Shown: positions 16,503-26,179, numbered from the stretch's first letter. The stretch: DNA of 64,000 nt from Halobacteriovoraceae bacterium (GCA_002711995.1 PASN01000009.1:1-64000); one strand, 5' to 3'. Translations and numbers: made by a program. The notes: generated from the letters alone by a model not told the origin.

Positions 16503-19375
16503 AGCTTTGACTCAATAAATTCCTGCGCTTTGTCACAAGCATCCTCAAGGTCTAAGAACTCAAGCTCATAAGGATTCATCATCTCTCTAAATGTTTTGAG
16601 AGTTTGCCCCTTCCACCTTTTAATCCTTGGATCAGTTAGGATTATAGCACCAGAGTCATTTTCCCTTCTAATAAGCCTTCCAAGTTTTTGGTGCAGCGAT
16701 CGACATCTATGGGCTAAGAAGTAGTCCACAAACTCGTTTCCGAAGCTTCTTGCATAAAAATCCCTGCGAGAGTCAATCACCATATCTCTTCTGAGGTCAG
16801 GAATTTTATCAATATAGATTAATTTTAGAGCGTCTCCAGGGACATCAATCCCCTCTCCAAATGATTCCATCCCCACAAGAACCCCTCCAGAGGTGTTTTT
16901 AAAGTCTTCAACAACTTGGTTGCCCATCCCCTGAATGAAAAGAGGCATTTCATTTTCAAGTTTGCTCAAAAGAATCTCTATAGCTCTTTCAAACCGTGTC
17001 TTGGCAGAGAACAATAGAAGCGTTTTGCCACCGATGCTCTTTATGACAGGAACAATCTTTTCAAGAACCTCATCAACATAGGTTTGGTCATAAATTTGAG
17101 GAGAATCACTTGAAACAAAAACTTTGGCGTTATTTTTGTAGTCGAACTTGTTGTTTAAAAATAGCCCAGTCTTAAACCTTCTCTCCGGCTCAAGATACTT
17201 ATACCCAGTCATCCATTCAACACTGGCCATGCCTTTGGATCCTTCCTGGTTTGCGAGAGTTGCAGAAGTAAAAACCACAGAGCTGGAGTCTTTAAGAACG
17301 CTCTCATGCAAAAGTTCCCCTGTATCAATTGGAGCGCATGTAAAAACATAGCCATACTCTTCATGATATTTGATGGAATTAACCATCTTGCTATTTGGAC
17401 TAATCATGGCATTTAGCACCGCACTGGACTCTTCTACCTGTGAGAAGGCGCTTTCAAAAGCGGACAAAGCAGTAAGCTTGTTTTCATCCTCACCAAATGA
17501 GTTGATGTCCCATCGATCAGAATAAGGAAATAAAAGGTCGTAAACAGATTTAAATATAAATGCGAGGCTTGCCACGTGATTATAAATGGCACTCTGAAGA
17601 TTATTGTTTAAGGCCTCTTCTTTTACCATTGGGGCTTCGTTCCAGTATATATCGGTGAATCTAGGCAACTGTCTTGCCATTCTTTCAATACTTTCTTGCA
17701 AAGGAGTCACATGGTCGCTCATCATCTGGGCGAATTCCACAGATTGCGCCCTGATTTCTTTAATGAGGTTCTCCTTACCTTGTTCCACGTTACCAAGGAG
17801 GTAAAACAATGGCCCCATCATCTGAGGAAGGTTTTTAGCAAGCTTTTCAAGGTCCTTTTGGGCAAGCTCTATTGTAAACGCGCTGGTAACTTCCCCCTCC
17901 ATTTTATGGGCCTCATCAACCACCACGTACTTAGGACGGTCAAAGCCTCTTGGCCAATTCAAAAGAAGGGAGTGGTTGCCTATAATAAGGTTTGCCTCTT
18001 TCGCTCTTCTTAATCCCTGTAGATAGGTACATGAAGCTGAGAAAGGACACTTATTGCCAGTGCATGCTCTAAAGTCTACTGCAAGGTTCTCTTGCTGTTC
18101 AGATAGTGACTTGTTAAGCCTCTTTAAAACAAATGGAATGCTCTCTCTAGTCAATACATGGTTGTAGTCAGGACTTCTCTGGTTGTAGAATAGAATAGTT
18201 TCTATATAGGCGTTGGCAAATTTCTCTTCAAAGCCGTTCATTTGCCCTAAGAGATCGTCGTGCTCTTGGTTTCTAAATTTAAGCTCGCATAAATGGTTTT
18301 TCGAGCCAAAAAGTCTTATCACGCTAAGTTCAGACTTGTTCAACCCAAGTACTTTATAAATTTGGGGAATATCTTTTTGAACCGCCTGGTTTTGAAGAGT
18401 CTTTGTGCCAGTGCTTATGAGAACCTGCTCTCCTTTGCCTTTGGTCAAGAGAGTACTTGGTAGAAGGTAGCCCATGGTTTTACCGGTACCAGTCGGTGCC
18501 TGGATGAGAGCGTGAATATTATTATTGAATGCCTGTCCGACTTTTAAAGACATCTCTTCCTGGGCCTGACGATATTTGTAACCTGGAAAGTGTTCTGAGA
18601 GGCCTTCTTCATCTCTAAGAATTGTTTGAATGTTTTGACCAGAGAAGTTTAAATCTCTTTTATTTGAGCTTTCCTCAAAGACTTGTTCTTGTTCAGCATA
18701 TTTTTTTTCAGAGTAGGCCATTGCGGTTACTTCAAGCTCAAACTCGATCTGATCAGCTATTTCAATTAGCTCTTCAATCTCGAGCTCTAAAAAGTCTTTG
18801 AACCAGAAGTCTTGCTTGCCAAACTCACTAAATATTCCCCTTAAAAACTGGTAAAACTCTTGATCTTGATGCACAAGCCAACAAGCAGTAAGCATGGCCT
18901 TAAGAAGGTCTTTTGAGTCTTCTAACCCACGATGGTCTTCTTTATCTTTTATTCCAAGCTCAATTAAAAAGCCCTCAAGGTTTAAAGAGTTTTTCTCTGG
19001 AAACATAAGGGCAAGAAAAAGCATTGAGTCATGAAACTTTTCTTCTTCATCACTATCAACGGCATCCAGGTATTTTTTTAGAAATTTTTCCTCAAATAAA
19101 GCGTTGTGGGCAATGAGAGCGTGCTCTTTTAAAGTCTGCAGCTCAAGCTCCACAGTCTTCCATGGAGGAGCATTTTTCAATTGAGATTCATTGATCCCAG
19201 TCAACTTTTGTATAAATTTCGAGACAGGCTGTTCAGTCCTAACAAGGGAGCTGTAGCTTCTTACAAGCTTAGTGCCTTCAAATTGCAAGAATCCCAGATC
19301 GATAATTTGATCGTAGGCTGGATCGATTCCAGTAGTTTCAATGTCTATTACGGCCCATTTCTTTAACTTGTTCAT
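16499..19375 (-). CDS. DEDDh exonuclease-DinG helicase fusion
   Basis: A 958-residue protein. Residues 1-180 are a DnaQ-like 3'-5' exonuclease: VIDIETTG (Exo I Asp/Glu), AHNALFEEKFL (Exo II) and HRGLEDSKDL (Exo III). The rest is an XPD/DinG-type superfamily 2 helicase: APTGTGKT Walker A near residue 295, a Cys cluster CTGNKCPFSASC consistent with a 4Fe-4S cluster, the DEAH box, and the motif VI region HQKLGRLIRR. DinG enzymes unwind R-loops, D-loops and G-quadruplexes; the exonuclease fusion is known from Firmicutes and other phyla. The ATG at 19375 is chosen because the exonuclease motif begins right after it and AGGCAAG precedes it; an upstream in-frame extension of 42 residues has no domain content. 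Confidence 0.92.
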   Translation of the reverse strand: MNKLKKWAVIDIETTGIDPAYDQIIDLGFLQFEGTKLVRSYSSLVRTEQPVSKFIQKLTGINESQLKNAPPWKTVELELQTLKEHALIAHNALFEEKFLKKYLDAVDSDEEEKFHDSMLFLALMFPEKNSLNLEGFLIELGIKDKEDHRGLEDSKDLLKAMLTACWLVHQDQEFYQFLRGIFSEFGKQDFWFKDFLELEIEELIEIADQIEFELEVTAMAYSEKKYAEQEQVFEESSNKRDLNFSGQNIQTILRDEEGLSEHFPGYKYRQAQEEMSLKVGQAFNNNIHALIQAPTGTGKTMGYLLPSTLLTKGKGEQVLISTGTKTLQNQAVQKDIPQIYKVLGLNKSELSVIRLFGSKNHLCELKFRNQEHDDLLGQMNGFEEKFANAYIETILFYNQRSPDYNHVLTRESIPFVLKRLNKSLSEQQENLAVDFRACTGNKCPFSASCTYLQGLRRAKEANLIIGNHSLLLNWPRGFDRPKYVVVDEAHKMEGEVTSAFTIELAQKDLEKLAKNLPQMMGPLFYLLGNVEQGKENLIKEIRAQSVEFAQMMSDHVTPLQESIERMARQLPRFTDIYWNEAPMVKEEALNNNLQSAIYNHVASLAFIFKSVYDLLFPYSDRWDINSFGEDENKLTALSAFESAFSQVEESSAVLNAMISPNSKMVNSIKYHEEYGYVFTCAPIDTGELLHESVLKDSSSVVFTSATLANQEGSKGMASVEWMTGYKYLEPERRFKTGLFLNNKFDYKNNAKVFVSSDSPQIYDQTYVDEVLEKIVPVIKSIGGKTLLLFSAKTRFERAIEILLSKLENEMPLFIQGMGNQVVEDFKNTSGGVLVGMESFGEGIDVPGDALKLIYIDKIPDLRRDMVIDSRRDFYARSFGNEFVDYFLAHRCRSLHQKLGRLIRRENDSGAIILTDPRIKRWKGQTLKTFREMMNPYELEFLDLEDACDKAQEFIESKL

Positions 19376-19434
19376 CTTGCCTATTCCAATCCTTAAGCGC
19401 AGAATATGTCTATTATTAAATAAAGGATATAAAC

Positions 19435-19824
19435 GTGTCTGCAGTGATATTCCAAACCCAATCGGTACTAATCGTGGCGTTAATGCTATACGGTGTTTCA
19501 AAGGTTTTAGGCAAGCGTAAAAACAGATTTCAGCATATAAGAACGATGAAACTCGCCATGATCTGGGATATTCTCCTTATCCTCCAAATTGAACTGACCC
19601 GTGGAGCTATCGCTAAAGCAAGCAAAGCGATGGAAAACACTGCAATTCTCAACATTCACGTATCACTAGCGGTTGCCACAGTGCTTCTGTACATTTTTAT
19701 CTATTCCAGTGGAAAAAAGTTGGACTCTGGCGACGAAAGCAAAAGAGGCAAGCATAAAGTCTTAGGTCTTTGCGCGTTGACTACAAGGATAGCTACCCTT
19801 ATAACAAGCTTTTTAGTACTATAG
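19435..19824 (+). CDS. Small four-helix membrane protein
   Basis: A 129-residue protein starting with GTG after AAAGGA. Four hydrophobic segments (about residues 3-20, 40-55, 70-90, 108-128). Conserved-looking His residues sit near helix ends (QHIRT, NIHVS, KHKVLG), a pattern seen in DUF420/heme-binding-like membrane proteins; this resemblance is weak. It is first in a plus-strand run with bolA and grxD, 18 bases before bolA, which makes an iron/redox theme possible. Confidence 0.6.
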   Translation: MSAVIFQTQSVLIVALMLYGVSKVLGKRKNRFQHIRTMKLAMIWDILLILQIELTRGAIAKASKAMENTAILNIHVSLAVATVLLYIFIYSSGKKLDSGDESKRGKHKVLGLCALTTRIATLITSFLVL

Positions 19825-19842
19825 CCTCCCAAGGGGACGAAT

Positions 19843-20088
19843 ATGACACCGATGCAAGAAGTTGAACAACTTATCAAAAAAAATATCGAAGACGCTCACG
19901 TTGAGGTAAGCGATTTAACTGGGACGATGGACCACCTAAATATTTTTGTCGCAAGCGACATCTTTAAAGGTAAAATGCTAATCGACCAACACCAAATCAT
20001 TATGGATATTCTTAAAGAAGATCTTAAAGATAAAATTCACGCGGTCAAAATTAAAACAATGACCAAAGAAAAATACGACAACCTATAA
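19843..20088 (+). CDS. BolA-family protein
   Basis: An 81-residue protein of the short BolA/IbaG type: VEQLIKKNIEDAHVEVSDLTG, then HLNIFVASDIFKGKMLIDQHQ with the conserved His and the F-x-G-K block, and IHAVKIKTMT. BolA proteins bind monothiol CGFS glutaredoxins through a shared 2Fe-2S cluster. The next gene, 9 bases downstream, encodes exactly such a glutaredoxin, which strengthens both calls. Confidence 0.9.
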   Translation: MTPMQEVEQLIKKNIEDAHVEVSDLTGTMDHLNIFVASDIFKGKMLIDQHQIIMDILKEDLKDKIHAVKIKTMTKEKYDNL

Positions 20089-20097
20089 GGAGAAAAC

Positions 20098-20478
20098 ATG
20101 GATCAAAACAATCCTTTTAAAATATTGAACGAAGACGGTGCCTCAAAAGAAATTAAGGCAGCTGACGTAACTGGTGAACTTAAAGAAAGAATCGAAGCTG
20201 TTATTAAAAGCGACGAGCTAGTTCTTTTCATGAAAGGAAACGAACACTTTCCACAGTGTGGCTTTAGCGCGAACACAGTTGCAATTCTTAAGCACATCGG
20301 CGCAAAGTTTTCTACTTTCGATATTCTTCAAGACATGGACATTCGCCAAGGCCTTAAAGAATACTCAAATTGGCCAACCTACCCTCAGCTTTACTTCAAA
20401 GGTAAGCTTGTTGGTGGAAACGATATCATTACAGAAATGTACGAGTCTGGTGACCTTAAAGACTTGGTTAATTCTTAA
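20098..20478 (+). CDS. grxD: Monothiol CGFS glutaredoxin (Grx4 type)
   Basis: A 126-residue protein with [14 protein letters not shown] (active Cys54), [16 protein letters not shown] and GGNDI blocks of Grx4/Grx5. It carries or transfers 2Fe-2S clusters together with BolA. An N-terminal extension of about 25 residues precedes the glutaredoxin fold, slightly longer than in E. coli Grx4. GGAG stands 7 bases before the ATG. Its stop overlaps the start of the next gene (TAATG). Confidence 0.92.
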   Translation: MDQNNPFKILNEDGASKEIKAADVTGELKERIEAVIKSDELVLFMKGNEHFPQCGFSANTVAILKHIGAKFSTFDILQDMDIRQGLKEYSNWPTYPQLYFKGKLVGGNDIITEMYESGDLKDLVNS

Positions 20479-21743
20479 TGAAAGAAGAGTCCGGTCCTAT
20501 AGGCCAGCTTGGGCTCTTTGATGAAACCCATATTATCGGGGCCGGAATCTCCGGCCTTCTTATGGGCTACTATCTCAAAAAGAATGGCCACTCCGTAAAA
20601 ATTTTTGAAAAACAATCTCATATTGGTGGAAAAATTCGTACAATCAAGGGAGATCTTGGCTTTGCAGAGACTGCCGCAAATGCTGTGTTCACAAACGAAG
20701 ACGCAATAGATTTATTTCAGGAATTAAAAATATCTCCAGTAAAGTCCACCGTAAAATTAAAAAGACTTCTTCAAAGAACCAGCACGCTGAAAAGTTTCCC
20801 ATTTCTTGTTTGGGAAATTCCTTTCATCATCTTGAGCTTATTCAAAAGGCTTCCCAAAGATATGGATAAGATTTCTATCTACGAGTTCTTTAAACCCCTT
20901 CTTGGGAAGAGAGCTTCCTATGAAGTGCTAAGTTCAGTTTTTGGTGGAATTTATGCAACTGATGCAAAGACGCTTAGTTTTAGAAGTGTTTTCAAGCAGA
21001 AATTTAATTCAGTCACATACTTTGGCTTCATAAGGGAGTTAATTAAACAGAGAAAGGCAAGACGGCACAAACCTGAATCCGTTAGTTTCTCAGGAGGAAT
21101 GAGTGATTTAATTCAAGCACTCAGAGAAAAGCTAAAGGACAATATAGTCTGCGACACAAACGCCTCGATCCAATCTAACGTTAACACGATAATATGCACT
21201 GATGCGCATGATGCTTCAAAAGTGGTGGGTGAGCTTCTACCTAAAATTAGCGAGGAGTTGTTAAAAATCAGCTACTCTCCAGTGATTAGCACCACTATGA
21301 TCCTAAAAACACCTGTTTCAAAACTCGAAGGAGCCTTTGGGGCCCTCTTCTCACCAGTTTCGCCTGTTAAGTGTGCTGGCATTTTAAACAACAGCGCGAT
21401 TTTTCCAGAAAGAACGGTGGATCCAAATAAAAGAAGCTACACTTTCATCCACCTTGGAGAATCATACTCAGAGCAAGACGCCTTTCAGGATCTTAAGAAA
21501 ATTGAGCCCTCCACAGACTGGCAAAAAAGCCTGGAGGAGAAGTTTGTCACAAACTGGCAAAGAGGTATCCCACTCTATGACCAGCAGCGCTCTGAATCAA
21601 TAAAGAAAATCAGAAGCCTTTTTCACGGAAGACCTAAAGGCATTGTTTTGTTTGGAAACTATGTTGACGGAATTTCAATAAGAGAGATGATATCTATGGC
21701 GAAAGAGTTTGCCTCAAAAAGTCCTAAAGTAATCTCTTCTTAG
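20478..21743 (+). CDS. FAD-dependent protoporphyrinogen/coproporphyrinogen oxidase-like protein
   Basis: A 421-residue flavoprotein of the amine-oxidase/HemY fold. Residues about 18-50 form the Rossmann FAD motif (GAGISGLLMGYYLKKNG, then FEKQSHIGGKIRT), the central part includes VFGGIYATDAKTLSFRS, typical of HemY-type enzymes, and the C-terminus has LFGNYVDGISIREM, the second FAD-contact motif. It would oxidise porphyrinogens in heme synthesis, fitting a genome with cytochromes. Some residues differ from classical HemY, so another porphyrin- or carotenoid-type substrate is possible. It is translationally coupled to grxD and overlaps the convergent holA-like gene by 30 bases. Confidence 0.75.
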   Translation: MKEESGPIGQLGLFDETHIIGAGISGLLMGYYLKKNGHSVKIFEKQSHIGGKIRTIKGDLGFAETAANAVFTNEDAIDLFQELKISPVKSTVKLKRLLQRTSTLKSFPFLVWEIPFIILSLFKRLPKDMDKISIYEFFKPLLGKRASYEVLSSVFGGIYATDAKTLSFRSVFKQKFNSVTYFGFIRELIKQRKARRHKPESVSFSGGMSDLIQALREKLKDNIVCDTNASIQSNVNTIICTDAHDASKVVGELLPKISEELLKISYSPVISTTMILKTPVSKLEGAFGALFSPVSPVKCAGILNNSAIFPERTVDPNKRSYTFIHLGESYSEQDAFQDLKKIEPSTDWQKSLEEKFVTNWQRGIPLYDQQRSESIKKIRSLFHGRPKGIVLFGNYVDGISIREMISMAKEFASKSPKVISS

Positions 21744-22664
21744 CCTTTGAGTGAGAAGCGGCTTCTTAAGCTTTGCCTCCACTTCAAGTTCCTTGAAGTA
21801 ATCGATTGATCTCATAGCGTCGTCTTTTTTCCAAATTTTAGAGCAGCTCAAGATCTGTCGATCATATTTCGATAACTTCTTCTTTGAATCTAGGTAGCTT
21901 GAGTCACAAATTTTTCCCATGTGTTTTTGCATGAAAGCAAAGAACCTCTGAAGGGATTCATTGGCAGTGGAGACACTTAAAAGTTGCTTGTAAAAAACTG
22001 TGAACTTCTTGGTGGCAAAAAGTTCGGCCAACATAAATTGATCCAGTTTTTCTTTGGATAAGACTTCATCCAGTTTATCTACCGTAATTGACTCATTTTC
22101 AAAGTTGATTTTTAACTGCTCAAGAATATTTAGATAATTTGAACATGTTGCCTCAACTGATTCCTGAAGCTTTTGTGCGGCGGAGTAATCCAAATAACCT
22201 CCTGTGCGAGCTGAGAAAAACTCTAGAAGCTCTCTATTTTCCCAAAACATTGCTGCCTGAATATCAATTCCAAAGACCTCGTCCTTTTTTACAAGCTCTT
22301 TGTAGAAGTCTGTTTCGCGCTCAAAGGAGAGAATGACGTAGCGATCATCCAAAAGAAGATCCTCACTTAACAGCTTTTCTTGAGCATCTTTTGAAAGATC
22401 CTGCGCAAAGTGAACAAGGTATGATTCGCTGTTGCCAAACAACCCTAACGTCTGAAGGTTTTGTTCCATCCAATCTGAAGTCAGATCTTTTGCGGTTAGG
22501 ATATTCAACTTTCCCCCTTCAAGGTCGCTTGAAGGTATTTGGTCTTTGAAAAGTTTCATAACAATAGGATCAAAGCAGTGAACAGCGTAGAGACCCTTCT
22601 TGTCTGGATCAATACTTCTTGGATTCGCTTTAAAAAAGTCCCAGAGTTTCCATTTAGAACGCAT
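21714..22664 (-). CDS. holA: Putative DNA polymerase III delta subunit
   Basis: A 316-residue protein with weak but consistent delta-subunit character: no Walker A, an alpha/beta N-terminal part with LVHFAQDLSKDAQEKLL, a FFSARTGGYLDYSAAQKLQ segment resembling the domain II entry, and an all-helical C-terminus. The strongest support is synteny: it begins inside the 3' end of lptE, the same lptE-holA order known from E. coli. Delta opens the sliding clamp within the clamp loader. The sequence is divergent, so the call rests on context plus length. Confidence 0.65.
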   Translation of the reverse strand: MRSKWKLWDFFKANPRSIDPDKKGLYAVHCFDPIVMKLFKDQIPSSDLEGGKLNILTAKDLTSDWMEQNLQTLGLFGNSESYLVHFAQDLSKDAQEKLLSEDLLLDDRYVILSFERETDFYKELVKKDEVFGIDIQAAMFWENRELLEFFSARTGGYLDYSAAQKLQESVEATCSNYLNILEQLKINFENESITVDKLDEVLSKEKLDQFMLAELFATKKFTVFYKQLLSVSTANESLQRFFAFMQKHMGKICDSSYLDSKKKLSKYDRQILSCSKIWKKDDAMRSIDYFKELEVEAKLKKPLLTQRLRRDYFRTF

Positions 22665-23301
22665 ATAGAATCATATCCTTAAAATTTTGAGCGGCGTTTT
22701 TGGCCATATCATCAATAGTGCTTCTTAAAGCGCTTCGGTTTTGGGTATCAATCACATCAATGGCCGAACCTGAATAGAGCTCACGAGTAAAGCTTGCATT
22801 GAGCGCTATTGTTTCGTTCACAATGATCTTTGGGCCCACAGCAAACTTGCCAAGACTCGACTTCAAAAGCTCTATTTCTTTTTCACTAGGATTCTTTAGA
22901 AGAATAAGTCTTAGGTTGGCCCTAACATTTGTGGTGGCAGGAATATAAAAGTCTTCCCTATTCTCACCAAGGGCGTCTTCTGCGGCGTTTTTAGCGGATC
23001 TCAAATTAGATGCTTCCCTACTTTCTTTTACTTGGGAGGGGGAATCCACAATACCAATAAGAACCGCATCTGCGTTGTTTTTCCCAGACTTTAGCTCAAG
23101 ACCACTGAAAGTGGACAGCATTTGATACATCTCTCGTGTCATTGGAGCAGATACATTGCTGAGATTGCTTTTATTATAAAACATTGGAATCGTTATAGAT
23201 TTAACCCCATATTGGGCAAAGGGATTTTCTTTTTCTTGGAAGCGATAGCCAGCACAAGAACAAAGACCAAATACAGAGCAGAGCATTAAAAATTTTTGCA
23301 T
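22654..23301 (-). CDS. lptE: LPS-assembly lipoprotein LptE-like
   Basis: A 215-residue lipoprotein with a lipobox ending LCS/C16 followed by AGYRFQEKEN, the typical LptE start (C-x-GYRF). KSITIPMFYNKS and the NVRANLRL strand fit the LptE alpha/beta sandwich. LptE plugs LptD in the outer membrane for lipopolysaccharide insertion. It overlaps the downstream holA-like gene by 11 bases. Its presence supports an LPS-bearing outer membrane. Confidence 0.8.
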   Translation of the reverse strand: MQKFLMLCSVFGLCSCAGYRFQEKENPFAQYGVKSITIPMFYNKSNLSNVSAPMTREMYQMLSTFSGLELKSGKNNADAVLIGIVDSPSQVKESREASNLRSAKNAAEDALGENREDFYIPATTNVRANLRLILLKNPSEKEIELLKSSLGKFAVGPKIIVNETIALNASFTRELYSGSAIDVIDTQNRSALRSTIDDMAKNAAQNFKDMILYAF

Positions 23302-23380
23302 GATTTAAAATACCAGAGGTTCTTACGCATAGACAAGGGATTCTCTTGATCGCCTCGATGCTTAGTGGTAAAACTTCGCC

Positions 23381-23923
23381 ATGAAGCATACCAAGTCCTT
23401 GGGAGAAGTCCTGGCGCATGCCGGAGACGAAGAAGAAGTTTACACCACAGACCAAAAGAGACGCCTTAAAAGGGCCGGAAGAGGTCGTTTTTCCAGAACC
23501 AAGGGGTGTTTCGACTTTATTTATTTAATAAGAAGTTGGGACAAAATTGTTGGGGAGTTAATGGCCAAAAACACCATTCCCCACAAAATAATGAGATCCA
23601 CCCTCATTGTGATGACTAAACACAGTATATTTGCTCAAGAGCTCAGTTTCATGGGGCCTCAGATAATTCAGAAAATCGAAGAAAACATTCCCGAACTGAA
23701 AGGAAAAATTCAAAAGATAAAGTTTAGCCACGCCAACTTTTCTTGGGATGAGTTTAAGAACAGCCAGTTTCAAAAGGCTTCAAAGCGCCCTGCAAAACCA
23801 AAGCTTCACCCCCACTCTCCTCACTACAAGCTCAAGATGAAAAGAGCGCAGGAGACTTTTAGCGACATAGAAGATGAAGAGGTTAAAGAGCTTTTAACTT
23901 CTTTATTCATGGATAAAATTTAA
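23381..23923 (+). CDS. DUF721/DciA-like protein
   Basis: A 180-residue basic protein. The central block from IRSWDKIVGELMAKNTIPHK through STLIVMTKHSIFAQELSFM is the DUF721 signature (W-x-x-IVG, then a V-x-x-SxxxAQEL strand-helix). DciA proteins of this family load the replicative helicase DnaB in many bacteria that lack DnaC. The N-terminus is short and Lys/Arg-rich. The 3' end overlaps the convergent methyltransferase gene by 21 bases. Confidence 0.75.
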   Translation: MKHTKSLGEVLAHAGDEEEVYTTDQKRRLKRAGRGRFSRTKGCFDFIYLIRSWDKIVGELMAKNTIPHKIMRSTLIVMTKHSIFAQELSFMGPQIIQKIEENIPELKGKIQKIKFSHANFSWDEFKNSQFQKASKRPAKPKLHPHSPHYKLKMKRAQETFSDIEDEEVKELLTSLFMDKI

Positions 23924-24463
23924 TAAAAGAACATCTTTAAACTGATCAAGGACTTTAAAACCATAGTTCTTTATGAGCTTGTCCACATCAGTGTTTTCCT
24001 TTCTTCCCAGTATGTACAACTCTCCGCCAGGACTCAGAAAACCTCTGGCCATTAAAGCGAAGTCCAACAACCCGTTGTCTTGAAAAGTTCTGCACCTAAG
24101 CCTATTAATATTTTTTGAAGGGCGTGAATCATTTGGGTTAAAGTAAGGAGGATTGCTTAGTATGAGGTCGAATCTTTGATCGCTTTTAAAGTTTTCCAAT
24201 TTACTATTATAAACTTGAACCTTGATGTCTTTTTCGATTAGCTCAAGGTTGTTTTCAATAAATTCTAAAAATTCTGCCTGAGGTTCTATAAGAGAGAGGC
24301 TTTCAGGACTCTTAAGTCTGTTTACCGTTTCAATTCCCACGACTCCACTTCCGCATCCAATATCAAGAATGGAACCAGCGTCAGTTTTTCTATTGGCGGC
24401 AACCTTCGCAAGCCAAAGAGAGTCTTCACTAAAGCGGTAAAATTTGGGTTGAAGGTAGTCCAT
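23903..24463 (-). CDS. tRNA1(Val) adenine-N6-methyltransferase-like (TrmN6/YfiC)
   Basis: A 186-residue class I SAM methyltransferase. The N-terminal QPKFYRFSEDSLWLAKVA is typical of YfiC, followed by LDIGCGSGVVGIE (SAM motif I) and LILSNPPYF (the NPPY catalytic motif of N6-adenine enzymes). It is shorter than E. coli YfiC (about 245 residues), with a reduced C-terminus. The start overlaps the upstream gene by 35 bases. Confidence 0.78.
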   Translation of the reverse strand: MDYLQPKFYRFSEDSLWLAKVAANRKTDAGSILDIGCGSGVVGIETVNRLKSPESLSLIEPQAEFLEFIENNLELIEKDIKVQVYNSKLENFKSDQRFDLILSNPPYFNPNDSRPSKNINRLRCRTFQDNGLLDFALMARGFLSPGGELYILGRKENTDVDKLIKNYGFKVLDQFKDVLLLNFIHE

Positions 24464-25757
24464 GACTTCTAATGGCCAGGAGTTTCAAAAAATACTCCCG
24501 CTGCAAGTCTCCCATTTGGTATAAGTTATAAATTGAAAATAGTATCCCTATGTTGTTTGCGGTATTTGTTTTATAAAACTCTCTTTTTTCTTTGAAAAAA
24601 GGTGTGAAGCCGTCCTTCTTTTTAGAAGAAAAATACCTCAACAAGTCTTTATTCCCAAGAATCTCAAAATACAAGGCCTTGTGCCAAGGTTCGCTGCTAT
24701 TTTCCAACTCAATGAACTTCTTATAGAAATTGGACCTTCTCTCTTTTGATTCAGGCAAGTGAATTTGAAGAGAAGATAGCGTGTCTAGGTTCTTGTCTAT
24801 TTCAATTGAATTAACGGCCTTATTGAAAGCTTTCGAATCCAAGTTAGAGAAGGCCTGTTCCATCCATGCTAAAGGGTATTTAGGACCGAAGTTCGGAGAA
24901 TTGTAAATTGAAGCCAGCTCACTTGATCCGTTTGGAACATCCAATTCGTCTTCGAGCTCTTCTTTAAATTTTTCAGATGCCTCACTGTAAAGCTTAAGCA
25001 AAAATGACTTAAACAACTTACTCTCTTTAAACCTTTCTTCAAGTGCAAGTAGCATTTCAATTAAGTGTTTTCTTATCTTTTTAGCGTCTGCATATGGGTA
25101 CTCTAAAAAGAAGAATTTGTGTATAGAGCTTCTGGATAGATAGGACTTCATCAACTTATCAGCTTGCCCAAGGTTTCCCAAGGAAGAATAAAGAAAGCTC
25201 TTTGCAATTAAAGTGTAAAGATCTTCACGGCCATCCAAGGCATTTAATAGCTCAGTAGTCTTGGATAGATTTAGCTTTTCAGTCCCCAAATTTAATGGCG
25301 TCTCTTTAAGCTTTGTCCAAACCTGATCAATAAGCAATTTGTCTTCTTTGCTTAGCGGAATTTGAATGGCGCCATAGTTCAAAACCCATTCCTTCTGGGT
25401 CATGTCCTTTCTCAGGCACTGATTCATTTTAAGATAAAAGTTTTCATCATTGATGTCGGCCAAAATAAAAGCACTCAAATACATCGGAGTTACAATGTCG
25501 GAGCATAACTCAGGAAGCTCGCCTAGTTTGCTTTGAAGCTCTAGGCCTAAAAGTCCTGGTATAGGTGTAATGGTCGCAAAATCAGATTCTATAGGTTGTA
25601 GTTGAAGAGGATTGTCTGCGCTTCTCCCAGTGGTCTGAGCATGGGCACTTGGCATAATCGCGCTCACGGACACTTCGATAAGTTCCTTAACTATTTTCTT
25701 TCTAAATACAAAGATTGAAAGCGCTAGGGACAAAAGTATAAGAGCGGAAACGATCAA
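24429..25757 (-). CDS. Membrane-anchored protein with helical repeats, unknown function
   Basis: A 442-residue protein. An N-terminal hydrophobic segment (ALILLSLALSIFVF) is preceded by few residues; no ATG is available, and the TTG at 25757 with ACAGG upstream is the most plausible start. Residues from about 45 on are largely helical and probably periplasmic, with TPR-like helix pairs (for example ALDGREDLYTLIAKSFLYSS). No family is recognised. It lies 32 bases after the GYF-like gene, in the same transcript as mlaD, which suggests an envelope role. Confidence 0.6.
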   Translation of the reverse strand: MIVSALILLSLALSIFVFRKKIVKELIEVSVSAIMPSAHAQTTGRSADNPLQLQPIESDFATITPIPGLLGLELQSKLGELPELCSDIVTPMYLSAFILADINDENFYLKMNQCLRKDMTQKEWVLNYGAIQIPLSKEDKLLIDQVWTKLKETPLNLGTEKLNLSKTTELLNALDGREDLYTLIAKSFLYSSLGNLGQADKLMKSYLSRSSIHKFFFLEYPYADAKKIRKHLIEMLLALEERFKESKLFKSFLLKLYSEASEKFKEELEDELDVPNGSSELASIYNSPNFGPKYPLAWMEQAFSNLDSKAFNKAVNSIEIDKNLDTLSSLQIHLPESKERRSNFYKKFIELENSSEPWHKALYFEILGNKDLLRYFSSKKKDGFTPFFKEKREFYKTNTANNIGILFSIYNLYQMGDLQREYFLKLLAIRSHGLPSTQILPL

Positions 25758-25789
25758 GAACCTGTCGTTTCTAGTCTTTCGAGAAGTTT

Positions 25790-26179
25790 TTACTTTTTTT
25801 TTTCTGTCTGAGACTTTAGTTCTGGAGGGCCTTGCTTTTCGGCCTCATTGCTTTTTCTAAGATCATCGAGGCTTAGACCCACCTGGGTGATATCATCAAC
25901 CTCATCATCGATGTCGTCATCAATGCTTAAATCCTCTTGAGTTTTGTCACCCAGCACGCTCTCCGCCTCTGAAACGGGGTTGAATGGTTGTGGCTCAGCT
26001 CCAAGAAGGTATTTATTTAAAAGTTCTTTTTCACGAACATAAAACCAAAAGCCGTTTCCGCTGCAGATCTCATCATCAGCTTTAATGGATCCATTCTCCA
26101 CCAACTCTTTAACCTTACTCTTGGACACAGGTCCAAGTATGTGGTTGTTTTTAGTGCGAATGAGCCAGTTCTTTTCCAT
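25790..26179 (-). CDS. GYF_2 (DUF4339)-like domain protein
   Basis: A 129-residue protein. Residues 3-60 match the GYF_2 pattern: WLIRTKNNHILGPVSKSKV, ELVENGSIKADDEIC and GNGFWFYVRE. GYF domains bind short proline-rich or hydrophobic peptides. The C-terminal half is acidic and disordered (DDDIDDEVDD). The start codon shares one base with the stop of mlaD (position 26179). No signal peptide, so it is probably cytoplasmic, perhaps an adaptor for the neighbouring membrane proteins. Confidence 0.7.
   Translation of the reverse strand: MEKNWLIRTKNNHILGPVSKSKVKELVENGSIKADDEICSGNGFWFYVREKELLNKYLLGAEPQPFNPVSEAESVLGDKTQEDLSIDDDIDDEVDDITQVGLSLDDLRKSNEAEKQGPPELKSQTEKKK

Noticed and set aside
23201-23455. 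An 84-codon minus-strand ORF opposite the DciA-like gene and overlapping lptE
   Set aside because: It is out of frame with lptE, has no domain content and covers the divergent promoter region; a shadow frame.
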